Of a stretch of 15,413 nucleotides of DNA, positions 1-7,503 are shown one piece after another. Under the pieces are notes generated by a model. It was not told the DNA's origin. It made no database searches and worked only from the letters and a program-made list of their open reading frames with translations. The DNA is taken from positions 1 through 15,413 of the forward strand of contig CAYLYP010000076.1 of the NCBI GenBank assembly GCA_964387795.1, read 5' to 3'. The stretch is from CAYLYP01 sp964387795 (GTDB lineage Bacteria > Bacteroidota > Bacteroidia > Bacteroidales > UBA7960). Position 1 is the stretch's first letter, and the number at the start of each line of letters is the position of its first letter. Position numbers and translations under genes: made by a program.

Positions 1-441
1 CATTGTAAATGATATGCATCCTGCTTGTTAAGTGTTTTTCAGCAGACCCTATTTAATTGTTCTGATTTATTAATTCTTTTATTATTATTACTTTCCTGGA
101 ACTGTTTAGCAACATACTTCAGGGAATAATTTACTTTTCTTTATCATGAAAATTAGGAAATCAGGGATTTATGATAATAGCAATTTGATTTATTTCGAAT
201 TATTGGAGAAAGAACAAATGGATGATAATATCCTGACAAAAATCGAAATGTGTGTCTTGTTTCATCATTATTTTACCTTTGAAATAATAGCTTATTAATA
301 TTTTTAAAGTTAATTTTGTTGCTCATAAATGCCTTTGGCCCTGCAAGGGAGAAGGCAATATTTTTGTGTACCGGAACACTTAAGTCAATTGGTTTTAAAT
401 CAGATATCCCTTTTCGACAGGGGACTAAAAACAATAAAAAG
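1..441. other. AT-rich region upstream of purA
   Basis: No confident gene lies here. It contains a 50-codon ORF (146-298) and a 41-codon ORF (329-454), both listed separately with low confidence. TAATTTTG at 311-318 matches the Bacteroidota -7 consensus TAnnTTTG, but no TTG lies 17-23 nt upstream, so it is only a weak promoter candidate for purA. A small hairpin is possible at 330-355 (GCCTT pairing with AAGGC around a CCCT/AGGG inner stem) in the presumed purA leader. The purA frame stays open back to a TTG at 316. That extension lacks an ATG and resembles nothing known upstream of purA, so it was not taken as coding. Confidence 0.5.
146..298 (+). CDS. Possible small ORF of 50 codons, unknown
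   Basis: ATG at 146 opens a 50-codon frame ending at TAA 296-298. The product starts MKIRKSGIYD and ends FEIIAY. It has no signal peptide, membrane segment or motif that I recognise. A 50-codon open stretch can arise by chance, even in AT-rich DNA where stop codons are frequent. No promoter or ribosome-binding signal supports it. It could be the remnant of a gene or a genuine small protein. It is listed only because it is the longest ATG frame in the otherwise empty left end. Confidence 0.18.
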   Translation: MKIRKSGIYDNSNLIYFELLEKEQMDDNILTKIEMCVLFHHYFTFEIIAY

Positions 442-454
442 ATGCAGCAAATGA
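329..454 (+). CDS. Possible leader ORF overlapping the purA start
   Basis: ATG at 329 opens a 41-codon frame (MPLALQGRRQ...) in a different phase from purA. Its TGA (452-454) overlaps the second candidate purA ATG (451-453) as ATGA, the usual arrangement for translational coupling. It begins about 10 nt after the -7-like TAATTTTG. The peptide has no recognised domain and no run of regulatory codons. It may be chance. If real, it would favour 451 over 442 as the purA start. Confidence 0.15.
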   Translation: MPLALQGRRQYFCVPEHLSQLVLNQISLFDRGLKTIKRCSK

Positions 455-1758
455 AATCTAAAGTTGACGTTTTGCTTGGTCTCCAATGGGGTGACGAAGG
501 AAAAGGAAAAATTGTTGATGTGTTGACCCCAAACTATGATGTTGTTGCCCGTTTTCAGGGAGGCCCAAATGCAGGGCATACACTTGAGTTTCATGGTAAG
601 AAATATGTATTGCACACCATTCCTTCAGGGATTTTTCATGAGCGTACATTAAATTTAATTGGAAATGGTGTTGTATTGGATCCTGTAATTTTTCAAAATG
701 AAATACTTTCTTTAGGTCTTGATAGTAAAACGCTTAAAAATAATCTATTGATATCGCGTAAGGCTCATATTATTTTGCCTTCGCACCGCTTATTGGATGC
801 AGCAAATGAGGCATCAAAAGGTAATAATAAAATTGGATCAACCCTTAAGGGCATAGGACCTGCCTATACAGATAAGATTGCCCGTTGTGGCATTAGGGTA
901 GGGGATATTGAGCACCCATCCTTCAAGGCAAGATATGAACAGCTTAAAGAATCACACTTGCGGCAGGTAGCTGCATTGGGATTTGATTATAGCAACCATC
1001 AGCTTGATAAACTATCATTTAATGAATATGAAGCAAAATGGTTTGAAGGTATTGAGGCTTTAAGAAAAATGAACCTTGTTGATGGAGAAATATTTATCAA
1101 CCAATGCCTTGATAAAGGCCTTAAAGTTCTTGCTGAAGGGGCACAGGGCTCTTTGTTGGATGTTGATTTTGGCTCCTATCCTTTTGTAACAAGTAGTAAT
1201 ACTGTGGCTGCGGGGGCTTGCTCCGGCCTTGGAATTGCCCCTTCGGCTGTTGGAAGGGTGTTCGGGATTTTTAAAGCATACTGCACCCGTGTTGGAAGTG
1301 GCCCTTTCCCTACTGAGTTGTTTGATGCTGACGGTGAAGCAATGCGCAAGGAAGGGAATGAGTTTGGTTCTACTACAGGTAGGCCCAGAAGGTGCGGATG
1401 GCTCGATCTCCCAGCCCTTAAATATTCAATCATGCTCAATGGGGTTACTTCTTTATTTATGACTAAGGCTGATGTGCTTAGTATTTTTGACCAGATTAAT
1501 GTTTGTACCTCATATCGGTTTAATGGACAGGATACCTCAATAATACCTTTTAATGCTAATCCTGAAGATATTGAGCTTGTTTGGGAACAAAAACCTGGCT
1601 GGAAGGTTGATTTGAAACCCATTAAGGACATTGTTAATATACCTGTCCAACTTAAGGATTACATCCAATTTGTTGAAAAGTATACCGGGGTTTCTATTGA
1701 TATCGTTTCTATTGGGGCCGACAGGGAACAAACCCTTATTTCCAGACCTTTGTTCTGA
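442..1758 (+). CDS. purA: Adenylosuccinate synthetase
   Basis: Catalyses GTP-dependent ligation of aspartate to IMP to form adenylosuccinate, the first committed step to AMP; cytoplasmic. The family signatures are all present. The P-loop GLQWGDEGKGK contains the catalytic Asp (D18 from the 442 start) and is followed by GGPNAGHT with the catalytic His (H46). Downstream come the IMP-binding STLKGIGPAYTDK, the EGAQGSLLDVDFGSYPFVTSS segment, GSTTGRPRRCGW and the guanine-binding TKADVL. At 438 residues it matches the usual 420-440. The start is at ATG 442; ATG 451, three codons later, is equally plausible because most homologues begin just before KVDVLLG. The frame is open upstream to a TTG at 316, but this is not conserved-looking. 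No intrinsic terminator is visible after the stop; the next promoter begins about 35 nt downstream. Confidence 0.97.
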   Translation: MQQMKSKVDVLLGLQWGDEGKGKIVDVLTPNYDVVARFQGGPNAGHTLEFHGKKYVLHTIPSGIFHERTLNLIGNGVVLDPVIFQNEILSLGLDSKTLKNNLLISRKAHIILPSHRLLDAANEASKGNNKIGSTLKGIGPAYTDKIARCGIRVGDIEHPSFKARYEQLKESHLRQVAALGFDYSNHQLDKLSFNEYEAKWFEGIEALRKMNLVDGEIFINQCLDKGLKVLAEGAQGSLLDVDFGSYPFVTSSNTVAAGACSGLGIAPSAVGRVFGIFKAYCTRVGSGPFPTELFDADGEAMRKEGNEFGSTTGRPRRCGWLDLPALKYSIMLNGVTSLFMTKADVLSIFDQINVCTSYRFNGQDTSIIPFNANPEDIELVWEQKPGWKVDLKPIKDIVNIPVQLKDYIQFVEKYTGVSIDIVSIGADREQTLISRPLF

Positions 1759-1793
1759 TTCATTTAAGTATGATTCTTTTTTTATTCCAATTA

Positions 1794-1825
1794 TTTGTTA
1801 TTTAAAACAATTTTAAATAACTTTG
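1794..1825 (+). promoter_or_regulatory. Bacteroidota promoter with inverted repeat in the spacer
   Basis: TTTG (1794-1797) and TAACTTTG (1818-1825) are separated by exactly 20 nt, an excellent fit to the Bacteroidota sigma-A promoter (-33 TTTG, -7 TAnnTTTG). Transcription would start near 1831, about 30 nt before the ATG at 1863. A perfect inverted repeat fills the spacer: TTATTTAAAA (1798-1807), loop CAA, TTTTAAATAA (1811-1820). Its right arm runs into the -7 box, which is where a repressor or activator site would act. It is unlikely to be a purA terminator because no T-run follows. Confidence 0.72.
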
Positions 1826-1862
1826 TGGTATTGAAATGCCTGAAATTTTCATATTGTAAAAA

Positions 1863-2321
1863 ATGAGGACCCTGCTTAAATATGCGATACTTGCTGTCTG
1901 GATTCCTATATGGTTTTTTCCATTAGGGACTATGAGTATGTACCGCCATATATGTAATAGTTCTCAAACGGTAACTTATACTACTGAAAATGAAAATGAT
2001 TGCTGTGGTGAAAGTTGTGGCTTAGCTAATTCTGATAAACAATCCTCTTGCTGTAATCATTCAACAGAAATTGTTCCGGCACCTTGTTGTGAATATGAAC
2101 CTCTTGAGCTGTCTGAAATTAATATCTTTAATTATGGCAGCAGGGATATTAAAATATTGCCTCTTTCAGCTATTGCCCCTGAACCTTCAGGGGTAATAGA
2201 ATCTCCCCTCAGAGATAATTTATCACAAATATTTCTTACCCAACTAAAAGCACCTCCATTATTGTATGGGAGGCAATTGCTTATTATGACCCATCAGTTA
2301 AAGATTGCATTGCAAGCGTAA
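1863..2321 (+). CDS. Cysteine-rich HYC_CC_PP-like envelope protein
   Basis: A 152-residue protein with an N-terminal hydrophobic segment (residues 5-24, signal peptide or anchor). It then has H29-x-C31, a run of cysteine motifs CCGESC (C47, C48, C52), CCNH (C63, C64, H66) and PCC (C75, C76), and a C-terminal APPLLYGRQL segment near residue 130. This order, HxC then CC pairs then PP, matches the small Bacteroidota family named HYC_CC_PP, although the first motif reads HIC here rather than HYC. The eight cysteines and nearby histidines could bind a soft metal. It is the first gene of an operon with an HMA protein and a TonB-dependent receptor, which supports a role in metal handling at the envelope. 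The function of the family is not established, and the family assignment is from motif recall. Confidence 0.7.
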   Translation: MRTLLKYAILAVWIPIWFFPLGTMSMYRHICNSSQTVTYTTENENDCCGESCGLANSDKQSSCCNHSTEIVPAPCCEYEPLELSEINIFNYGSRDIKILPLSAIAPEPSGVIESPLRDNLSQIFLTQLKAPPLLYGRQLLIMTHQLKIALQA

Positions 2322-2336
2322 CAGGGAACACCTGTT
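2320..2336 (+). other. Small hairpin at the gene 3' end
   Basis: AACAGG (2320-2325) and CCTGTT (2331-2336) form a perfect 6-bp stem with loop GAACA, starting inside the TAA stop and followed by TTTAT. It could be a weak intrinsic terminator or attenuator that lowers expression of the downstream HMA and receptor genes, or an mRNA 3'-end stabiliser. The stem is short and the T-run is poor. Confidence 0.3.
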
Positions 2337-2422
2337 TTATAATCAAAAATCATCTTTTGTCTAATCAATTGGTTTTGCCGTTTTGTTTTTAAAGCGGGCA
2401 GGGCTAATTAAAACGTTGTGCA

Positions 2423-2800
2423 ATGAAAAAAATAATCAAAATTAGTGGTCTCATAATATCAATGTTTCTATTGATATTTAGTGGGCATAAAGCTCAGGGA
2501 CAGGACAATAAAAACGAAATACTTAGCCAGACTATTAAAGTATATGGCAATTGCGGGATGTGTAAAAAGCGTATCGAAAATGCAGCCTGGGGAAAAGGCG
2601 TAAAGGAAGTTTCATGGGATCAGGAGACTATGATGTTGACTGTTAAATATGTGACTGCAAAAACAAGCATTGAGGTAATTGAAGACCGTGTTGTTAAAGC
2701 TGGCCATGATACTGATAATAAGCTTACCGATGAAAAGACCTATAATAACCTTCATCAATGCTGCAAATATGAGCGCAATAGTAAAGCCTTCAAAAAATGA
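2423..2800 (+). CDS. Periplasmic heavy-metal-associated (HMA) domain protein
   Basis: A 125-residue exported metal-binding protein. Residues 1-26 are a signal peptide (hydrophobic core ISGLIISMFLLIF, likely cleavage after AQG). Residues ~36-105 form one HMA (ferredoxin-like betaalphabetabetaalphabeta) domain with the metal site GNCGMCKKRIE (C44, C47). This is a variant of the usual GMTCxxC. The tail carries a second potential site, NNLHQCCKYER (H111, C113, C114), which I associate with HMA proteins of Bacteroidota. Members of this fold carry copper, zinc or mercury; which metal is bound here cannot be read from sequence. The stop overlaps the start of the TonB-dependent receptor (ATGA), so the two are probably translationally coupled and the protein may pass metal to or from that receptor. 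Confidence 0.88.
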   Translation: MKKIIKISGLIISMFLLIFSGHKAQGQDNKNEILSQTIKVYGNCGMCKKRIENAAWGKGVKEVSWDQETMMLTVKYVTAKTSIEVIEDRVVKAGHDTDNKLTDEKTYNNLHQCCKYERNSKAFKK

Positions 2801-5040
2801 AAAGGCTATATTTCTTGGCACAGCTGTTTTTAATAACAGCTTTGCCAGTTCAATTGTTTGCCCAGAAAGCTATTGACGGTCAGGTTTTTTCCTCTCAGAA
2901 CAAACAAGGCAGGCTAATTGAAGAAAGCCTTCCCGGGGTAAATATTTTCTGGGCAGGGACAACAAAAGGAACTGTTACAAATGCTGAAGGGAAATTTGAA
3001 TTGCAAAGACCTTCAGGCTTAATGGATATGAAACTGGTAGCCAGCTTTGTAGGATATATCAATGATACTATTGATATTGAGGATGAATCAGTCCCTATCC
3101 GTATTGTCTTAAGCCAGGTTAAAGAACTTCAGGAAGTTGTGATTTCTGAACGTGCTTCAGGTAGTCATATTTCCCGGATGGAACCCATACTTACCAATGT
3201 AATTACCAAAAATGAGCTTCAAAAGGCTGCTTGTTGTAACCTCTCCGAGAGCTTTGAAACAAATGCTTCGGTGGATGTTTCTTATAGTGATGCCGTTTCC
3301 GGGGCTAAACAAATTCAATTGCTCGGACTGGCTGGAATCTATAGCCAGTTGATGACAGAGAATATCCCTTCTGTTAGGGGATTGGCCCAACCTTTTGGCC
3401 TTAGCTATATTCCAGGGCCATGGATGGATGCTATTCAGGTTTCAAAAGGTGCTGCTGCTGTTGTAAATGGTTATGAGTCAATCACTGGCCAGATAAATGT
3501 TGAGCTTAAGAAGCCAGAGAATACTGAGAAGTTTTTCCTGAATGCCTATGCAAATGACCTGGCACGTATGGAAAGCAGTATTACTTCTGGTGTTAAGATT
3601 AGCGATGATTTTTATGGGATGGTATTATTGCACGGTGAACTGGCTCCCCTTGCCTTTGATCACAACCATGATGGCTTTATGGACCACCCGGTGATGAAAA
3701 AATACAATCTGGTCAATCGCTACAAGTATAATTACCATGGGGTTTGGGAATCAATGTTTGGCTTTAAGCTCATGGAAGAAGAACGTATTGGGGGGCAGAT
3801 GGGTTTTGAAAATGAACCCGAAAACAATACTTCTTCTTTGTTTGGCTTTAATTCTGATACCAAAAGGTTTGAAGCCTTTGCCAAAAATGGTTTCTTTTTT
3901 AAAAACCGTCAGGCAACAAGTCTTGGGACAATAGTTAATTTTTCTCATCATGACCTTGATAGTAAATATGGGCAAAGAATGTATGATGCCACTCAGGATG
4001 CTGTTTATGTGAACCTGATTTTTGAAACACCTCTCGATCAGGCTATGTTTCATAAATTGAATGCCGGCTTGAGTTATTCTTTTGATCGTTATGAAGAAAC
4101 CCTTGCTGATTCGGCTTTTAAACGTGATGAGTCTGTGCCTGGCATTTTTGCCCAATATACTTTTAATAATCCATCTGAGACCTTTACACTCATTGCAGGC
4201 GTAAGGGGTGACTGGCATAACATTTATGGATTGTTTGTTACTCCAAGATTGCATTTTAAATACAAGGCTTTACATAACACCACTATCCGCGGCTCTATTG
4301 GAAAAGGCTACAGGGCTCCTGCACTGATTGCCGAGAACCTGCCTTTATTGGTCAGCTCAAGAAAAATGGTCTTTAGCAATGATATTGCTCCTGAACAAGC
4401 CTGGAATTATGGCTTGAGCATCAGCCAGCATTTCGAACTTGGAAATCGTGAAGCTTCTTTTACTGTCGAGGCTTATCGCACTGATTTCATCAATCAGGTC
4501 ATCATTGACCTCGATTCCCGTTTCGATAGGGCGTATTTTGGCAACCTTGATGGAAAAAGCTTCTCAAATAGTATTCAGGCTGAACTGAACCTTGAACCTA
4601 TAAGGCAACTTGATGTCACCCTGGCTTATAGGATGTCGGATGTCAAACAAACAGTAAACGGGAAGTTGGAGAAAAAGCCTTTTGTGAATGCTTATAAAGG
4701 ATTGGTATCTCTTTCATATCTGACTTTGAACAAAAGGTGGCAGTTTGACTTTACCTCCCAGTTTAACGGTAAAGCCCGCATCCCTGATACTTCACTTTAT
4801 CCTGAACAGTATCAATTGGATGAATACTCTCCGGCTTACACAATCATCAACGCCCAGATTACCCATAAGTTTAAAGCAATGGATATTTATCTTGGTGCCG
4901 AAAACATTACAGGCTTTACCCAAAAGCATCCTGTATTGGCTTATGATGACCCTTATGGTCCTTATTTTGATGCTTCAATGATTTGGGGACCTATCACTGG
5001 CAGGATGTTTTACCTGGGATTAAGATATCATGTCCTGTAA
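2797..5040 (+). CDS. TonB-dependent receptor, metal-operon type
   Basis: A 747-residue outer-membrane transporter. Residues 1-22 are a signal peptide ending LFAQ. Residues ~24-108 are a carboxypeptidase-regulatory-like beta-sandwich (GVNIFWAGTTKGTVTNAEGKFEL, then SFVGY). ELQEVVISE (~110-118) is at the place of a TonB box. A plug domain spans ~125-235 with GLAGIYSQLMTENIPSVRG and VSKGAAAVVNGYESITGQINVELK. The rest is a 22-strand-type barrel ending in GRMFYLGLRYHVL. The plug begins with a cysteine pair (KAACCNLSESFE, C146-C147), unusual in TonB receptors generally but fitting a metal ligand role beside the HMA protein. ATG 2797 overlaps the HMA stop. It lies in the operon starting at 1863 and is followed by a strong terminator. 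Copper or another thiophilic metal is the likely cargo by context only. Confidence 0.92.
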   Translation: MKRLYFLAQLFLITALPVQLFAQKAIDGQVFSSQNKQGRLIEESLPGVNIFWAGTTKGTVTNAEGKFELQRPSGLMDMKLVASFVGYINDTIDIEDESVPIRIVLSQVKELQEVVISERASGSHISRMEPILTNVITKNELQKAACCNLSESFETNASVDVSYSDAVSGAKQIQLLGLAGIYSQLMTENIPSVRGLAQPFGLSYIPGPWMDAIQVSKGAAAVVNGYESITGQINVELKKPENTEKFFLNAYANDLARMESSITSGVKISDDFYGMVLLHGELAPLAFDHNHDGFMDHPVMKKYNLVNRYKYNYHGVWESMFGFKLMEEERIGGQMGFENEPENNTSSLFGFNSDTKRFEAFAKNGFFFKNRQATSLGTIVNFSHHDLDSKYGQRMYDATQDAVYVNLIFETPLDQAMFHKLNAGLSYSFDRYEETLADSAFKRDESVPGIFAQYTFNNPSETFTLIAGVRGDWHNIYGLFVTPRLHFKYKALHNTTIRGSIGKGYRAPALIAENLPLLVSSRKMVFSNDIAPEQAWNYGLSISQHFELGNREASFTVEAYRTDFINQVIIDLDSRFDRAYFGNLDGKSFSNSIQAELNLEPIRQLDVTLAYRMSDVKQTVNGKLEKKPFVNAYKGLVSLSYLTLNKRWQFDFTSQFNGKARIPDTSLYPEQYQLDEYSPAYTIINAQITHKFKAMDIYLGAENITGFTQKHPVLAYDDPYGPYFDASMIWGPITGRMFYLGLRYHVL

Positions 5041-5061
5041 AAACGTACTTGCTTTTTTTCT

Positions 5062-5098
5062 AAATCCCCTGCATACTTATGTTCAGGGGATTTTTTTT
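5062..5098 (+). terminator. Intrinsic terminator of the metal operon
   Basis: AAATCCCCTG (5062-5071) pairs with CAGGGGATTT (5084-5093), a 10-bp stem with a 12-nt loop, followed by a run of T to 5098. It lies 22 nt after the receptor stop codon. This is the best intrinsic terminator in the window and marks the end of the operon. Confidence 0.88.
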
Positions 5099-5171
5099 GT
5101 TTCCTGAATGACCGAAATATGTTTAAAGCCCTGTTTTTATTGTTATCTCCCTTGCTTTCGTTTTATTTTGT

Positions 5172-5192
5172 TTAATGATATGTGATCATTAA
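5172..5192. promoter_or_regulatory. Operator-like palindrome
   Basis: TTAATGAT (5172-5179) and ATCATTAA (5185-5192) are perfect inverted arms with a 5-nt spacer (ATGTG). The 21-bp dyad has the size of a dimeric regulator site. It lies between the terminator and the methyltransferase start (5329), about 140 bp upstream. There is no T-run, so it is not a terminator. No clear TAnnTTTG promoter is visible in 5099-5328. The dyad may be chance in AT-rich DNA. Confidence 0.35.
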
Positions 5193-5328
5193 TTATATAT
5201 TAAAAATATTTCATAAGATTAATTGCTTTGGGATAAAGTATGGGTTTCATAGATAATAAAAAACATATTTTATCTACAATATATCAGAAAAATTGTATTT
5301 CTTTGTAATTCAATTAATATGAATACGA

Positions 5329-6081
5329 ATGAATCAGGAATACCCGGATTTTTTTGCACGTTTTTACGATTTAATATATCACCAGTTAAGAAACGGGATA
5401 GATAATAATTTTTTTCTTAACGAAGTCAAAAACAACAAAGGCAAAACCCTTGAGATTGGGGTAGGCACAGGACGTTTTTTTATTGATGCATTAAAATACG
5501 ATGCTGATGTGTATGGGATTGATATCAGCAATTCAATGATTGAAGTATTAAAGAATAAACTTAATAATGATCAATACCTTAGGGTAAGCAACCAAAGCAT
5601 TATTGATTTTTCATTTGATTTTAAATTCGACCTTATTATTGCACCTTTCAGGGTTATCATGCACATTATTAAAAAAGAAGACCAATTGGCTGCATTGAAC
5701 AATGTCTGTAAACATCTAAATCCTGGTGGGCGGTTTATTTTTGATGCTTTTATCCCTGATTTAAATCAACTGATTCATGGAATCGATAACAAAGTTGATT
5801 TTGAAGGGGAATATGATAAAGGGACGAAAGTGAGAAGAATCGTTTCAACAAACCCTGATTTAATCAATCAATTGATTAATGTTACTTTTCGCCTGGAATG
5901 GAATGAAGGTGATAAGCTTAAATCTGAAGCATGGGACATGGCTCTAAGGTTCTTTTTTAGATTTGAACTGGAACACCTTGTCGAACGTTCTGATTTCTCT
6001 TCCTATAAAATCCTTGGGGATTATAGTGGTAACGAATTAAATGCTTCTTCTAAGGAATTTATTGTGGTTTGTCAAAAGTAA
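5329..6081 (+). CDS. Class I SAM-dependent methyltransferase
   Basis: A 250-residue soluble protein with a Rossmann-type methyltransferase fold. Motif I is LEIGVGTGRF (residues 41-50), which binds SAM. The acidic residue ending strand beta2 is D65 in VYGIDIS and contacts the SAM ribose. Strand beta4 is FDLIIAPFRVIMHI (100-113), and the post-motif is LNPGGRFIFDAF. The N-terminal segment DFFARFYDLIYH is common in small-molecule methyltransferases of the Methyltransf_11/25 type. No substrate-specific domain is visible, so the target (small molecule, lipid or other) is unknown. It appears to be a single-gene unit, after the metal-operon terminator and 122 nt before the next gene. ATG 5329 is used; an ATG at 5319 is in another frame. 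Confidence 0.85.
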   Translation: MNQEYPDFFARFYDLIYHQLRNGIDNNFFLNEVKNNKGKTLEIGVGTGRFFIDALKYDADVYGIDISNSMIEVLKNKLNNDQYLRVSNQSIIDFSFDFKFDLIIAPFRVIMHIIKKEDQLAALNNVCKHLNPGGRFIFDAFIPDLNQLIHGIDNKVDFEGEYDKGTKVRRIVSTNPDLINQLINVTFRLEWNEGDKLKSEAWDMALRFFFRFELEHLVERSDFSSYKILGDYSGNELNASSKEFIVVCQK

Positions 6082-6203
6082 AACTACTGGGCTTTGTATT
6101 TTGGAAGGATTATTTTCGACTCTGATATTTGTTGTTGATTTTTTTTATCAATAAAAAAAAGATTAAAACATTTTTGATAAATGAAAAACACCTTCGATAA
6201 AAA

Positions 6204-7397
6204 ATGAAATACAGCTTAATAACAATACATTTTTTATTGCTTTTCCTTAACCTGCCTGGTTTTGCGAATGACGAAAAGAACCTGTTGCAAGAATGGATTA
6301 ACAATGTGGATGGAATTCATTCTGCCACTTATTTTTCAACCAGATTGGGATTTGCTCCGGGAGATAGTATCCCTTCAATAGTTAACGAGAGGTTTGTCAG
6401 AATGCTTTCAAACCCCAATGATCTTTTTTTAAAATCGTCGTTCGTTTGTTTTGATAAAGACGATACAACAAAGGCTAATTATTATTATGATGGTGATATA
6501 AGGGTTAGGATAAACCATCAGGATAAAACTTTTGAAATGGATGATTTTAAAAATAACCCTTTGCCTTTTAGGGCTATTGATCCCCCTTTCTTTATTAAAG
6601 CAAAAGCTATTCTTTCGTTTTGCATTCAGGAGAATGAAAATAAATCCGTAGTTATTGAAGACCATGGTGATTCTTTATTATTAAAACTTATTGTGTTTGA
6701 CAAGATTGTTGAATTTATTGGGAGCTATGTTGATATTCGTAATGGCGAAGAGTATCTGCCTCCCATCTGTTCTAAATATGAAATATGGTTTCATAAAACT
6801 GATAACCTTCCATACTGCATTAAAAGGGACATGCCCCATGATGTCAGTCTTGAGTATTGCCGGAATATAAAAACCAATGGTTTTGAATCTTTGGATTTTG
6901 ATATTCAAAAATATCTTTCTAATGGGTTCAATGAACTGGAAAAAAAACCTAAGATTGATAATGTGCCTGATTTATTAAATTGCCCGGCACCTGATTGGGC
7001 ACTTGAAGATATTGAAGGTCATTCGTATTCTTTAGCTGATTTTAAGTCAAAGGTGCTTTTAATTCAGTTCTCAAGCATTAGTTGTGGCCCTTGCCAACAA
7101 TCCGTTGGTTTTATGAAACAACTGAGTATTGAATATGATGATGAAGATTTTGAATTGGTTGCTTTTGAAAGTTGGAACCCTAATCCTGCCGCTTTAAGGA
7201 GTTATGTAACAAGAAATCAAATTGGGTATAAATTCCTGATTTCTTCAACATCAATTACAAATGCCTATCAAATTCAGGCAGTCCCTGTTTTTTTTGTATT
7301 GGATGAAAACAGGATTGTTAGGAAAATAATCAGGGGTTATAGCAAAGGAAATACAGACAAAGAAATTAGATCATCAATTAATGCTTTGTTGCAATAG
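6204..7397 (+). CDS. Secreted TlpA-like thioredoxin-fold protein with extra N-terminal domain
   Basis: A 397-residue protein with a signal peptide (hydrophobic residues 5-19, cleavage near FA/ND at 21-22), so periplasmic or surface-facing. Residues ~260-397 are a thioredoxin-like domain of the TlpA/redoxin type: entry APDWALEDIEGHSYSLADF, redox-active CGPC (C294, C297), and the cis-Pro loop QAVPVFFVLDE (P361). This suggests thiol-disulfide reduction or oxidation of exported proteins. Residues ~25-255 form a separate beta-rich domain (YYYDGDIRVRINHQDKTFEM, LPFRAIDPPFF) with no family I can name. Its pattern recalls LolA-like sandwich domains of some Bacteroidota thiol proteins, but that is a guess. 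An 8-codon frame (ATG 6181) ends in TGA overlapping this start. Confidence 0.82.
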   Translation: MKYSLITIHFLLLFLNLPGFANDEKNLLQEWINNVDGIHSATYFSTRLGFAPGDSIPSIVNERFVRMLSNPNDLFLKSSFVCFDKDDTTKANYYYDGDIRVRINHQDKTFEMDDFKNNPLPFRAIDPPFFIKAKAILSFCIQENENKSVVIEDHGDSLLLKLIVFDKIVEFIGSYVDIRNGEEYLPPICSKYEIWFHKTDNLPYCIKRDMPHDVSLEYCRNIKTNGFESLDFDIQKYLSNGFNELEKKPKIDNVPDLLNCPAPDWALEDIEGHSYSLADFKSKVLLIQFSSISCGPCQQSVGFMKQLSIEYDDEDFELVAFESWNPNPAALRSYVTRNQIGYKFLISSTSITNAYQIQAVPVFFVLDENRIVRKIIRGYSKGNTDKEIRSSINALLQ

Positions 7398-7503
7398 CAC
7401 AATTAATGTTTTCTGTTTTTACTGAGAATATACTACAAATCCAAAGCTATAAAACATCAATTTTCGCAGTAAAAAGAGGCTGGCTTAATAAATAGCCTGT
7501 TTG

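Noticed and set aside
316..441. N-terminal extension of PurA to a TTG at 316
   Set aside because: The enzyme family starts just before KVDVLLGLQWGDEG; the extension has no ATG and no family resemblance.
1176..1631. 151-codon ORF on the minus strand
   Set aside because: It lies wholly inside purA, whose motifs are intact; no homology pattern, so a shadow frame.
1798..1820. purA terminator
   Set aside because: The dyad is pure AT apart from its loop and no T-run follows; its position inside a promoter explains it better.
3751..4254. 167-codon ORF on the minus strand
   Set aside because: Antisense to the TonB-receptor barrel; composition typical of a shadow frame.
6181..6207. 8-codon leader frame ending in ATGA at the thiol-protein start
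   Set aside because: Short A-rich frames of this size are expected by chance; no supporting signal.
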